11,290 nt of DNA, taken from positions 1 to 11,290 of the forward strand of contig JBBSEZ010000332.1 of NCBI GenBank assembly GCA_038239195.1. The letters are read 5' to 3'. The position numbers and the translations under genes are program-made. The stretch comes from JBBSEZ01 sp038239195 (GTDB lineage: Bacteria > Planctomycetota > Planctomycetia > Gemmatales > Gemmataceae). This document shows, in pieces, positions 4,882-11,290 of the stretch; the first letter of the stretch is position 1, and each line of letters begins with the position of its first letter. Under the pieces are notes generated by a model. That model was not told where the DNA came from and did no database searches. It worked only from the letters and a program-made list of their open reading frames with translations.

Positions 4882-7599
4882 CTACTTTGCCTCGATCTTC
4901 TTCAACGCCTCCTGCATGGCCCGCCGCACCGGCTCGGGCTCGTCCTTCTCCAGCCGGTCTTTGAGCGCCGAAACCGCGGCTTTGGCGCCCGGTCCGATCC
5001 GGCCCAGGGCCAGGGCGGCCGCCCGGCGAACGGCGGCGCTGTCGTGCCTCAGCACCTCGGCCAGCGGCTTGACGGCGCCCGGGCCCATTCGCCCCAGCGC
5101 CACCGCCGACGCCTGGCGCACGTAGGCGTCTTCCCCCTTGAGCCGTTCGATCAGTTGCGGCACGGCTACCCTGGCCTCCGGCCCGATCAGCCCCAACGCG
5201 CGCGCCGCCGCCTGCTGCACGCCGGGCTCGAACGCCTTCAAGGCGTCGTGCAGCACCGGCACGACCGGCTCGGCCTTGCCGTCCACCTGCCACAGCGCCC
5301 GCGCCGCCTGCACGCGCACGCGGGCCGACTCATCCTTCAGCGCCTTCGTCAGGGCCGGCACGGCAGTCTTCGCCCGCGGGCCAAGTTCGCCCAGCGCCTC
5401 GAGGGCCAGTTCGCGCAGCTCGACCGAGCGCGCCGCCACGGCCTCGGTCAGCGGCCCCACGCCCTTGTCGCCCAGGTGCTCCAAAACGCGGACCACTTCA
5501 AAGTTCGTGGCGGGATCGTCGCGCTGGAGCAACTTGCTCAACGCCGGCGCGGCCAGGGCGCCTTCCGGCCCGCACTGGCTCAGCGCCTGCAACGTGGCCA
5601 GACGAACTGACACCTCCGTGTCCGCCAGCGCCCCGATCAGGGCTTTGATCGCCGGCTCGCTCCGCGGCCCGACCTGGCCCAGGGCGCGCGCGACCGTCAC
5701 GCGCGCTTCGGTCTCGGGCGCCGACAGCGCCTCGATCAGCCCCGGGAGCGCCGCTGCCGCCCCCGGCCCGATGGCGCCCAGCAAGGACGCCACCCTGTTC
5801 CGGGGCAAGAAGGCCTTCTCTTTCAGAAGAGGCGCCAGGATCGGCACCGCGCCCCTGGCCCCGGGGCCGAGTTGGCGCAAGGCCTCGATGGCGGTGAGGC
5901 CATCGAAGTGCGAGACGGGCCATTTGGGCGGGCTCGCGGGGAGGAGGAGCCCCACCTTGGCGACCTCCGCCAGCACCGGAATGGCCTCGGGCGGCGCCGG
6001 GCCAAGGCTGCTCAGTCCCAGGGCCGCCGGCGCGCGCACGCTCAGTTCCGGGGCCTTCAGCGCGCCCTTCAGGGCGCTCTCCACGGCGGCCCGGCCCTTG
6101 AGTTTCGGATTGAAACGGGAGGTGAGCGCCACGTCCCGCAGCACCCCCACGGCCTGGATGCGGATGGGCAACTCCCTGTGCTTCAGGGCCTCCACGATCG
6201 GCTCGGGGCCTTGCCCGGCCAGGGCGTGCAGCGCCGCTCGCACCGTGGACGAGACCGTGGGGTCGGTGTCCGCAAGCGCCTCGAGCATCCGCGGCACTGC
6301 CGGGCCCGCTTCCTCCTTGAGCATCGCCAGGGCTCGGGCCGAGGCCTGGCGCACGCCCACCCCCTTGTCCTTCAGCAACAAGGCGAGATCGGGCACCGCC
6401 TCCCGCGACTCCGCACCAAAACCGCCCAGCGACGTGGCCGACGCCTGCCGCACGCTCGGATCGCCGTCCTTGAGCGCCTTGCGCAACGGCGGCACCACCT
6501 CCTTGCCCGGCACCTTGACCCGCCCGAGCAGGCCGGCCGCCTCGAGGCGGCCGGGGCCGTCCTTGCCCTCCAGGGCCGACAGCACCACGGGCAGGTAGTC
6601 CTCGCTCTTGCCGCCCAGCCCGGCCAACGCCCCGGCCGCCGAGACGCGCACCGAGGCCGACTCGTCCTTCAGCGCCTTGTTCAAGGCCGGCAGCGCCGGC
6701 CTGGCGTCGGGGCCCACCGCGCCCAGGGCCTTGGCGGACCACATCCGGACGAACGCGTCCTTGTCCGCCAGCGTCTTCTCCAGGTCCGGCACGGCGGGCG
6801 CGGCCAGCTTCCCCAGCCGGGCCAGGGCGTAGGCCGACCACACCCGCAGCGCCTGGCTGTCGTCGCCGAGGGCGCGGGTCAATTCCGGGACGGCCCTGGC
6901 GCCCCCGGCGACGAGGTACGTCACGGCGAGCTCGCGCACGCGAGGCTCGCTATCCTTGAACGCCCCCACCAGGTCGCGCAAATGCTGCTCCGAGCCCCGG
7001 TCGATCGCGTACAGCGCAAAAAGCGCCACCAACCGGACGTTGCCCTCCTTGTCCTTGCTCAACCGCGCGCGCAGCGCCGGCAAGGCCGGCCTGCCGTCCC
7101 GGGGCAGCCGCGACAACGTCAGGCAGACGTTCTGGCGGACGTACTTGTCCTTGTGGTCCGTCGCCTTGATCAGGTCGGGGACCACGGCCTTGCCCATGTT
7201 CCCCAGGAGAAAACTGATCGCGGTCATGGTGCGGGCCTGTGCACCGCCGCTATTCGGGTCGTGGCTCATCGCCTCGATCAGCGCCGGCGCAGCCGACGGG
7301 CCGACGTGGCCGAGGGCGCTGCTGGCCGCGGACTGGACCGCAAAGTCCCTGCTGTCCAGGGCCTTCACCAGGGCCGGGACGGCCGGGCTCGCCTTGGCGC
7401 CTAGCTCCTTGAACGCCGCCAGGGCGGCCGCGCGCGCCGCGACGTCGGGGCCCTGGAGCGCCCGGGCCCACTCCGACAGCGCCTTGCCCTGGACGACCGG
7501 GTCATCGGCGGGCTTCTTCTCGTCCTTGTCGGCCCGGACGGAGGCCCGGCACGTCAGGGCCAGGCCAACCGTCAGCAGCACCAGCGTGAGCCTCTTCAT
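4882..7599 (-). CDS. Secreted HEAT-repeat alpha-solenoid protein (about 25 repeats)
   Basis: The 905-residue product starts with a signal peptide (hydrophobic core about 4-17, probable cleavage after V-R-A at 21-23) and a charged linker. It then consists almost wholly of HEAT/PBS-lyase-like repeats from about residue 50 to the end; I count 25 full units plus a C-terminal half unit. Each has a V-R-x-x-A-A-x-A-L-G-x-[ILV]-G-P helix followed by A-x-P-A-L-x-x-A-L. The regularity is interrupted near residues 485-505 and 550-565 (a proline- and tryptophan-containing loop). Such solenoids bind proteins and have no catalytic residues. Export suggests an envelope scaffold or adaptor; the partner is unknown. 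A threonine before Cys17 argues against a lipoprotein. GGAGAG lies about 6 nt before the ATG. The gene follows the prenyltransferase-repeat gene by 28 bp, so the two are likely an operon. Confidence 0.9.
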   Translation of the reverse strand: MKRLTLVLLTVGLALTCRASVRADKDEKKPADDPVVQGKALSEWARALQGPDVAARAAALAAFKELGAKASPAVPALVKALDSRDFAVQSAASSALGHVGPSAAPALIEAMSHDPNSGGAQARTMTAISFLLGNMGKAVVPDLIKATDHKDKYVRQNVCLTLSRLPRDGRPALPALRARLSKDKEGNVRLVALFALYAIDRGSEQHLRDLVGAFKDSEPRVRELAVTYLVAGGARAVPELTRALGDDSQALRVWSAYALARLGKLAAPAVPDLEKTLADKDAFVRMWSAKALGAVGPDARPALPALNKALKDESASVRVSAAGALAGLGGKSEDYLPVVLSALEGKDGPGRLEAAGLLGRVKVPGKEVVPPLRKALKDGDPSVRQASATSLGGFGAESREAVPDLALLLKDKGVGVRQASARALAMLKEEAGPAVPRMLEALADTDPTVSSTVRAALHALAGQGPEPIVEALKHRELPIRIQAVGVLRDVALTSRFNPKLKGRAAVESALKGALKAPELSVRAPAALGLSSLGPAPPEAIPVLAEVAKVGLLLPASPPKWPVSHFDGLTAIEALRQLGPGARGAVPILAPLLKEKAFLPRNRVASLLGAIGPGAAAALPGLIEALSAPETEARVTVARALGQVGPRSEPAIKALIGALADTEVSVRLATLQALSQCGPEGALAAPALSKLLQRDDPATNFEVVRVLEHLGDKGVGPLTEAVAARSVELRELALEALGELGPRAKTAVPALTKALKDESARVRVQAARALWQVDGKAEPVVPVLHDALKAFEPGVQQAAARALGLIGPEARVAVPQLIERLKGEDAYVRQASAVALGRMGPGAVKPLAEVLRHDSAAVRRAAALALGRIGPGAKAAVSALKDRLEKDEPEPVRRAMQEALKKIEAK

Positions 7600-7627
7600 G
7601 CGTGTCTCTCCGTCCGGTCGAGGTAGG

Positions 7628-8728
7628 TCAGCGCTGAAAGATCGGCAACGCGCCGTTGTCGAGCTGAAGGGCGCACAGGTACAGGGCCGTCACGTACACC
7701 GGCCCGATGCCGTAAGCGGTCCAGTTGGCAGGGGCCCAGCTCCCATCGGGAGACTGGTTGTTCTTCAGCTCGTCGAACAGGGCCTTGCGGTACTTCGTCC
7801 AGGTGACCCACTCGCGCTGGGGCGCGGCCGGGAACAGCTTGCCCCAGCGACCCTCGCCGAGCCCGTAGACGGCCTGGGAGTAATAGAAGTAGGTGTATTC
7901 GTCGTAGCCGATGCGGCGACCGCCGCCGACGGGCACGTTCTTCGCGCAATACTGGAACCACTTCTTGACCAGCGGCGAGCCGCGGTCGTCGGCGCGGGAG
8001 CCGCAAGCGATGGCCGCCGCCGTCAGGCCCGGGCCGAACGACTTGCTGCGCGTCGTGAGGCTGTACATCACGCTGCCGTCGAGGTCGGTACTGGCGAGCA
8101 GGTACTTGCGGGCATCGTCCAGCGTTCCCTTGGGCAGCCGCACGCCGGCCTGCTCCGCGGCGCGCAGGCCGTGGATCATGGTGGCGGTGCAGGCCCCTTC
8201 GTCGAAATCGCCGCCGTCCCTGGCCGTCACGTAGCCCCAGCCGCCGCGCTTGGTTTGGGCCTCGCGCGCGTAACGGGCCGCGCGCTCCAGCAGGCGCACG
8301 ATCTTCGTGCGCTGCGGCCCTTCTTCGAGGTCGCCAACGGCGCAGGCCAGGAACAGCATGGCGAAGCCGTGGTCGAACACGTACTTGTCCCCCACGCGGG
8401 AGGGCGGGTTGCCGATCAGGCCGTTCGGCTGGCCGCGGGCGACCACCCAATCGACGGCCTTGCTCAGGTTGCCGCGGTACTGGCCCTCGCGCAGCGTGCT
8501 GCCTTCCATCATCAGGGCCAGGCCGGCCAGCGACGTCATCGGGATGGGGTGTTGCCCGCCCTTCCCCTCCCAGTGACCGTCCTTGTGCTGTTGCTTGGCC
8601 AGCCAGAGCAGCCCCTTGGCGACAGCGGGCTGATACTCGACGGGAACTCGTTCGGCACGCGCCGGGCTGCCCAACACGGCCGGCACCAGCAGGACGAGCG
8701 TCAGGACGAGGCCTATCCGAGAGCGCAT
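7628..8728 (-). CDS. Secreted prenyltransferase/squalene-oxidase-repeat protein
   Basis: The 366-residue product has a signal peptide (hydrophobic core about 5-20, likely cleavage after A-R-A at 23-25). The mature part is an alpha/alpha-toroid made of repeats typical of the prenyltransferase and squalene oxidase repeat family. Units such as AVAKGLLWLAKQQHKDGHWEG (35-55, with D-G-H-W), R-G-G-W-G-Y (161-166), D-L-D-G-S-V-M-Y (215-222) and N-Q-S-P-D-G-S-W (324-331) pair a helix with a QxxDGxW-like turn. I see no D-x-D-D acid motif of squalene-hopene cyclase and no zinc ligands arranged as in protein prenyltransferases, so terpene cyclisation should not be assumed. Secreted relatives of unknown function are common in planctomycetes. 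It is the first gene of a two-gene unit with the HEAT protein, and both may be structural or binding proteins of the envelope. Only a loose G-rich ribosome binding site precedes the ATG. Confidence 0.85.
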   Translation of the reverse strand: MRSRIGLVLTLVLLVPAVLGSPARAERVPVEYQPAVAKGLLWLAKQQHKDGHWEGKGGQHPIPMTSLAGLALMMEGSTLREGQYRGNLSKAVDWVVARGQPNGLIGNPPSRVGDKYVFDHGFAMLFLACAVGDLEEGPQRTKIVRLLERAARYAREAQTKRGGWGYVTARDGGDFDEGACTATMIHGLRAAEQAGVRLPKGTLDDARKYLLASTDLDGSVMYSLTTRSKSFGPGLTAAAIACGSRADDRGSPLVKKWFQYCAKNVPVGGGRRIGYDEYTYFYYSQAVYGLGEGRWGKLFPAAPQREWVTWTKYRKALFDELKNNQSPDGSWAPANWTAYGIGPVYVTALYLCALQLDNGALPIFQR

Positions 8729-8757
8729 GACCTTGGCCCCCCAGCGCGAGAAAGGAT

Positions 8758-8772
8758 CGGGCGGTCCGCCCG
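8758..8772. repeat. Short GC palindrome in the leader of the prenyltransferase-repeat gene
   Basis: CGGGCGG-T-CCGCCCG is a perfect 7-bp inverted repeat around one base. It lies 30-44 bp upstream of the minus-strand start at 8728 and just after the possible start of transcription. It could be an operator or a small RNA hairpin, but short GC palindromes occur by chance in this background. Confidence 0.3.
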
Positions 8773-8787
8773 CAAGAAGATGGGCCT

Positions 8788-8816
8788 ATTCAACCACCCC
8801 CGCGCTCGGCCCGCAA
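8788..8816 (-). promoter_or_regulatory. Weak candidate promoter for the prenyltransferase-repeat/HEAT operon
   Basis: On the minus strand TTGCGG (8816-8811) and TTGAAT (8793-8788) are separated by 17 bp, with TGG before the -10 box. Transcription would begin near 8781, about 50 nt before the ATG. Agreement with consensus is poor at -35 and fair at -10. It is listed because it is the only AT-containing element in the right place. Confidence 0.3.
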
Positions 8817-8858
8817 GGACGAGCCAGCGCTTTTCCGACCGACGCGCCGGATGCCCTT

Positions 8859-8888
8859 TTGACTTCGCGCGAGCTGCTCCCTTAGAAT
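8859..8888 (+). promoter_or_regulatory. Sigma70-type promoter for the glycosyltransferase/BshC-like operon
   Basis: TTGACT (8859-8864) and TAGAAT (8883-8888) each match five of six consensus bases and are 18 bp apart, followed by an AT-rich stretch ending in aaaa. Transcription would begin near 8895, leaving a leader of about 36 nt before the ATG at 8931. It stands out in a region that is otherwise strongly GC-rich. Confidence 0.65.
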
Positions 8889-8920
8889 AAAACGTGGAAG
8901 AAGTTCCTCACCGCCTTCAT

Positions 8921-8924
8921 GGAG
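8921..8924 (+). promoter_or_regulatory. Ribosome binding site selecting the glycosyltransferase start at 8931
   Basis: GGAG lies 6 nt before the ATG at 8931. It overlaps the other in-frame ATG at 8919, whose nearest purine-rich stretch (GGAAGAAG, 8896-8903) is about 15 nt away. The protein context M-H-F-L-T-A-I-P-V-Y-N-E also favours the second ATG, as family 2 enzymes usually begin a few residues before this strand. Confidence 0.55.
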
Positions 8925-8930
8925 CCGCTG

Positions 8931-9686
8931 ATGCACTTCCTGACTGCCATCCCCGTCTACAACGAAGAGCGGCACCTCGAGCGGGTGTTGAATGAGGTGC
9001 GTCGTTACGCGCCCGACATCGTGGTCATCAACGACGGTTCGACCGACCGTACCGCCGAGCTGCTCGCCCGCCAGGAAGGCTTGCACGTCATCACCCACTC
9101 GCAAAATCGCGGGTACGGCGCCGCCCTGCGCTCTGCCTTCGACTACGCCCTCAGCCGCCCCGACGTCGAGGTGCTGGTAACGATGGACTGCGATGGCCAG
9201 CACGAGCCCGCGCGCATTCCGGTGCTGCTCGAGGCGATCCACGACGCCGACGTCGTCTCCGGCAGCCGTTACCTGCGCGACTTCCGCCAGGACGGCCAGG
9301 CCCCGGAGGACCGCCGGCGCATCAACCAGGTCATCACCGCCGAGATCAACGCGCGGTTCGGCCTGCACCTGACCGACACGTTCTGTGGGTTCAAGGCTTA
9401 CCGCCGCGAGGCCCTGGCCCGGCTGTCTGTCACCGAGACCGGCTGGGGCATGCCGCTGCAACTGTGGGTGCAGACCGCCCGCGCCGGCCTACGCGTCAAG
9501 GAAGTGGGCGTGCCGCGCCTCTATCTCGACCCGACGCGCGCCTTCGGCGGAATGCTCAACGACGCCGAGGAGCGCCTGGCCTACTATCGACGCGTGATCG
9601 ACGAGGCGGAGGGGAAGGCGCTGCCGGCGCCCCACCTGGGGACGTGCGGGGCGATCGGCCTGGAACAGAAGAGGGCCTGTTCTTGA
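8931..9686 (+). CDS. Family 2 glycosyltransferase, polyprenyl-phosphate mannosyltransferase-like
   Basis: The 251-residue soluble protein has a GT-A fold and no membrane segment. Visible motifs are P-V-Y-N-E (8-12), the nucleotide-binding N-D-G-S-T-D (34-39), the metal-binding D-C-D-G-Q-H-E-P (86-93), G-S-R (111-113) and D-T-F-C-G-F-K-A-Y (149-157). The D-x-D-G-Q-H and G-F-K patterns are those of the dolichol/polyprenol-phosphate mannosyl- or glucosyltransferase branch. Such enzymes move a sugar from a nucleotide donor to a lipid phosphate at the inner face of the membrane. The region after G-W-G (171-173) is divergent and the C-terminal membrane domain of some relatives is absent, so donor and acceptor stay open. 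An alternative ATG lies 12 nt upstream at 8919. The gene is first in a two-gene unit, and its TGA overlaps the TTG start of the next gene. Confidence 0.9.
   Translation: MHFLTAIPVYNEERHLERVLNEVRRYAPDIVVINDGSTDRTAELLARQEGLHVITHSQNRGYGAALRSAFDYALSRPDVEVLVTMDCDGQHEPARIPVLLEAIHDADVVSGSRYLRDFRQDGQAPEDRRRINQVITAEINARFGLHLTDTFCGFKAYRREALARLSVTETGWGMPLQLWVQTARAGLRVKEVGVPRLYLDPTRAFGGMLNDAEERLAYYRRVIDEAEGKALPAPHLGTCGAIGLEQKRACS
9671..9675 (+). promoter_or_regulatory. Ribosome binding site selecting the TTG start at 9683
   Basis: GAGGG, preceded by agaa, lies 7 nt before the TTG at 9683, inside the last codons of the glycosyltransferase. No ATG or GTG in the right frame occurs near the end of the glycosyltransferase gene. 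The in-frame ATG at 9464 would force a 220-bp overlap and has no homology-like sequence behind it. Confidence 0.55.
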
Positions 9687-11221
9687 ACGGCCGTCCCGTT
9701 CTCCGCGCCCCGACGCAGGACGGCGCCGTCGTCGCCCAGCCGCCCCTGGAAGAGGTCGGCGCTTCCCTCGCCGTCAACCGCCAGCGCCTGGCCTCGATCG
9801 GGGCCGACGAGAGGGCCCGCGCGCGCCGCGAGGTCGTCGAGGCGGCGCGATGCTACCTCGCCGCGCGCGGCGAGCCGCTGCCGGTGGATAGGCCGGGCGC
9901 CCTCTTGCTGGCGGGACACCAGCCCGAACTGTTTCACCCCGGCGTGTGGGCCAAGAACTTCGCCCTCGCCGGGCTGGCGCGGCGGCACTCCGCCACGGCC
10001 CTCAACCTCCTCGTGGACAACGACACGCTCAAGTCGGCCAGCCTCCGCCTTCCCGCTCCGCCCGACGCCGAAGTTCGCTCCCCTCACCTGATGAGCGTCC
10101 CATTCGACCAGCGCGCCGGCGAGGTGCCCTGGGAGGAGCGCGGCGTTGTCGATCCCGAACTGTTCGCCAGCTTCGCCGCGCGCGCGGGCGCCGTGCTGCG
10201 CCCGTGGGGCTACTCCCCCCTTCTCGGGCCCTTCTGGGAGGACGTACTGCGCCAGCAAGGGCCCACCATCGGGGAGCGCTTCGCCGGCGCGCGGCGGGCC
10301 CTGGAGCGCGCCTGGGGCTGCCACAACCTCGAGCTGCCCCTCAGCGCCGTCTGTCGCACCGAGGCGTTCGCCAACTTCGCCTGCGCGCTGCTGGCCGAGG
10401 CGCGCCGCTTCCACGCCGTCTACAACGCCTGCGTGCGCGCCTACCGCTCCCGCCACCGCGTCCGCAGCCGCAACCATCCCGTGCCCGACCTCGCCGAGGA
10501 CGACGGCTGGCTCGAACTGCCTTTCTGGGGCTGGCGCAGCGGGCAGCAGCGCCGCGGCCGGCTCTTCGTCCGCCCCGGGCCCGCGCAAATCGAGCTGCGC
10601 GCCGGCGGCGACGTCTGGCCGGCCCTGCCGCGCTCGGCGGCCCGGACGTGCCCCTGGCGGGAGCTGGAGGGGCGCGGCCTGAAGGTGCGCAGCCGGGCGC
10701 TGACGACGACCCTGTTCGCCCGCCTGTTCCTGGGCGACCTGTTCGTCCACGGCATCGGCGGGGGCAAATACGACGAGCTCACCGACGACCTGATGCGAGG
10801 CTTCTACGAGGTCGAGCCGCCCGAGATCGTCGTGCTGTCGGCGACGCGCTGGCTCCCCCTGCCCGCCGCGCCGGTGGGCGACGAGGACCGTCGCCGACTG
10901 GCCCGCCTGTTGCGCGACCTGCGCTACAACCCGCAACGCTACCTGCCGCCCGACGCTGGGCTCGAGGAACTGAAGCGGGATCGGGAGGCCTTGCTCGCAA
11001 GCGAGCCGACCGGCGCGGCGAAGCGCGAGCGCTTTCGGGCGCTGCGGGCGCTCGCCGAGCGGCTGCGCGGGCCGCTGGTGGGGCGGGAAGAAGAGGTGCG
11101 CCGCGAGCTGGACGAGGTCGAGCATCAGCTCGCGGGCAACGCGGTGCTGCGGCGGCGCGATTATGCGTTCTGCCTCTACCCGGAGGAGTCGTTGCGGCGG
11201 TTTTGTGCGCGGTTCCTGTGA
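9683..11221 (+). CDS. Uncharacterised protein distantly resembling BshC (bacillithiol cysteine-adding enzyme)
   Basis: The 512-residue cytoplasmic protein has no signal peptide or membrane segment. After a helical N-terminus (about 25-65) comes G-A-L-L-L-A-G-H-Q-P-E-L-F-H-P-G (72-87), like the T-G-Q-Q-P-G-L-F-T-G-P glycine loop of BshC. It is followed by a strand ending N-L-L-V-D-N-D (108-114) where BshC has its acidic E-D-H-D. Near the C-terminus, T-T-L-F-A-R-L-F-L-G-D-L-F-V-H-G-I-G-G-G-K-Y-D (342-363) parallels the L-R-P-L-x-Q-D-x-L-L-P-x-x-x-Y-V-G-G-P-x-E stretch of BshC. Charged helices (about 400-485) could form a coiled coil, and BshC also ends in one. BshC adds cysteine to glucosaminyl-malate; whether this protein performs a similar ligation is inference. 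TTG 9683 overlaps the glycosyltransferase stop (TTGA), implying coupled translation and a shared pathway. Residue matches are recalled from family patterns and were not aligned. Confidence 0.8.
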   Translation: MNGRPVLRAPTQDGAVVAQPPLEEVGASLAVNRQRLASIGADERARARREVVEAARCYLAARGEPLPVDRPGALLLAGHQPELFHPGVWAKNFALAGLARRHSATALNLLVDNDTLKSASLRLPAPPDAEVRSPHLMSVPFDQRAGEVPWEERGVVDPELFASFAARAGAVLRPWGYSPLLGPFWEDVLRQQGPTIGERFAGARRALERAWGCHNLELPLSAVCRTEAFANFACALLAEARRFHAVYNACVRAYRSRHRVRSRNHPVPDLAEDDGWLELPFWGWRSGQQRRGRLFVRPGPAQIELRAGGDVWPALPRSAARTCPWRELEGRGLKVRSRALTTTLFARLFLGDLFVHGIGGGKYDELTDDLMRGFYEVEPPEIVVLSATRWLPLPAAPVGDEDRRRLARLLRDLRYNPQRYLPPDAGLEELKRDREALLASEPTGAAKRERFRALRALAERLRGPLVGREEEVRRELDEVEHQLAGNAVLRRRDYAFCLYPEESLRRFCARFL

Positions 11222-11290
11222 GTCGCCGTCCGCCGGTTAGCGCACCCTCGCAGTACCCGTGGGGCCCCACCCCTATGCGAAGCGGCGCCA

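Noticed and set aside
5872..7404. A 510-codon plus-strand open frame opposite the HEAT gene
   Set aside because: It mirrors the HEAT repeat codons, has repetitive Arg/Gly/His-rich sequence and no independent features.
7549..7551. Lipoprotein cysteine (Cys17) in the HEAT protein signal sequence
   Set aside because: The residues before it are A-L-T, which do not fit the lipobox; a standard cleavage site lies further on.
7628..8728. Squalene-hopene cyclase or other terpene cyclase
   Set aside because: The repeats match the fold, but there is no D-x-D-D motif, the length is about half that of a cyclase, and a signal peptide is present.
9464..9682. Upstream extension of the last gene to ATG 9464
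   Set aside because: It overlaps the glycosyltransferase by 220 bp, and the encoded stretch looks like shadow sequence. TTG 9683 has a proper ribosome binding site.
11259..11270. Perfect palindrome GTGGGGCCCCAC after the last gene
   Set aside because: It has no loop and no T run, so it is not a convincing terminator. It lies in GC-rich sequence where such palindromes arise by chance. The flanking 11222-11290 shows nothing else.

Overview
The window is GC-rich, tightly packed bacterial DNA whose gene content points to a planctomycete, most likely a Gemmataceae-type genome. The signs are a secreted protein of about 25 HEAT repeats, a secreted prenyltransferase/squalene-oxidase-repeat protein, a two-domain acetyl-xylan-esterase-like hydrolase, and non-ATG starts in a high-GC background. 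This assignment is inferred from protein content only. Eight protein genes cover almost everything; I see no RNA gene, insertion sequence or CRISPR array.

Layout. Six genes on the minus strand fill 54-8728. Read in the direction of transcription, the first pair is a secreted prenyltransferase-repeat protein (8728-7628) and a secreted HEAT-repeat protein (7599-4882), 28 bp apart. Next comes a compact module: a secreted barnase-type ribonuclease (4795-4334), a barstar-type inhibitor whose ATG directly abuts the ribonuclease stop codon (4333-3872), and an unrecognised 131-residue protein (3828-3433). The module has its own promoter-like site (TTGACA, 18 bp, TACGAT) just after the HEAT gene and ends in a perfect 19-bp inverted repeat. 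After that come an MFS transporter of the anion:cation symporter type (3323-1989) and the secreted esterase (1982-54), 6 bp apart, which look like an uptake and deacetylation pair for plant or algal carbohydrate.

Two genes point the other way from a 202-bp divergent intergenic region carrying a good sigma70-type promoter (TTGACT, 18 bp, TAGAAT). They are a family 2 glycosyltransferase (8931-9686) and a 512-residue protein (9683-11221) that starts at a TTG overlapping the glycosyltransferase stop. The latter has sequence features resembling the bacillithiol-synthesis enzyme BshC, but it is far from a normal BshC. The last 69 bases hold no gene.

The two most interesting units are the ribonuclease/inhibitor/131-residue module, which reads as a self-contained toxin-immunity cassette, and the glycosyltransferase/BshC-like pair, which is translationally coupled and may be an undescribed two-step pathway.
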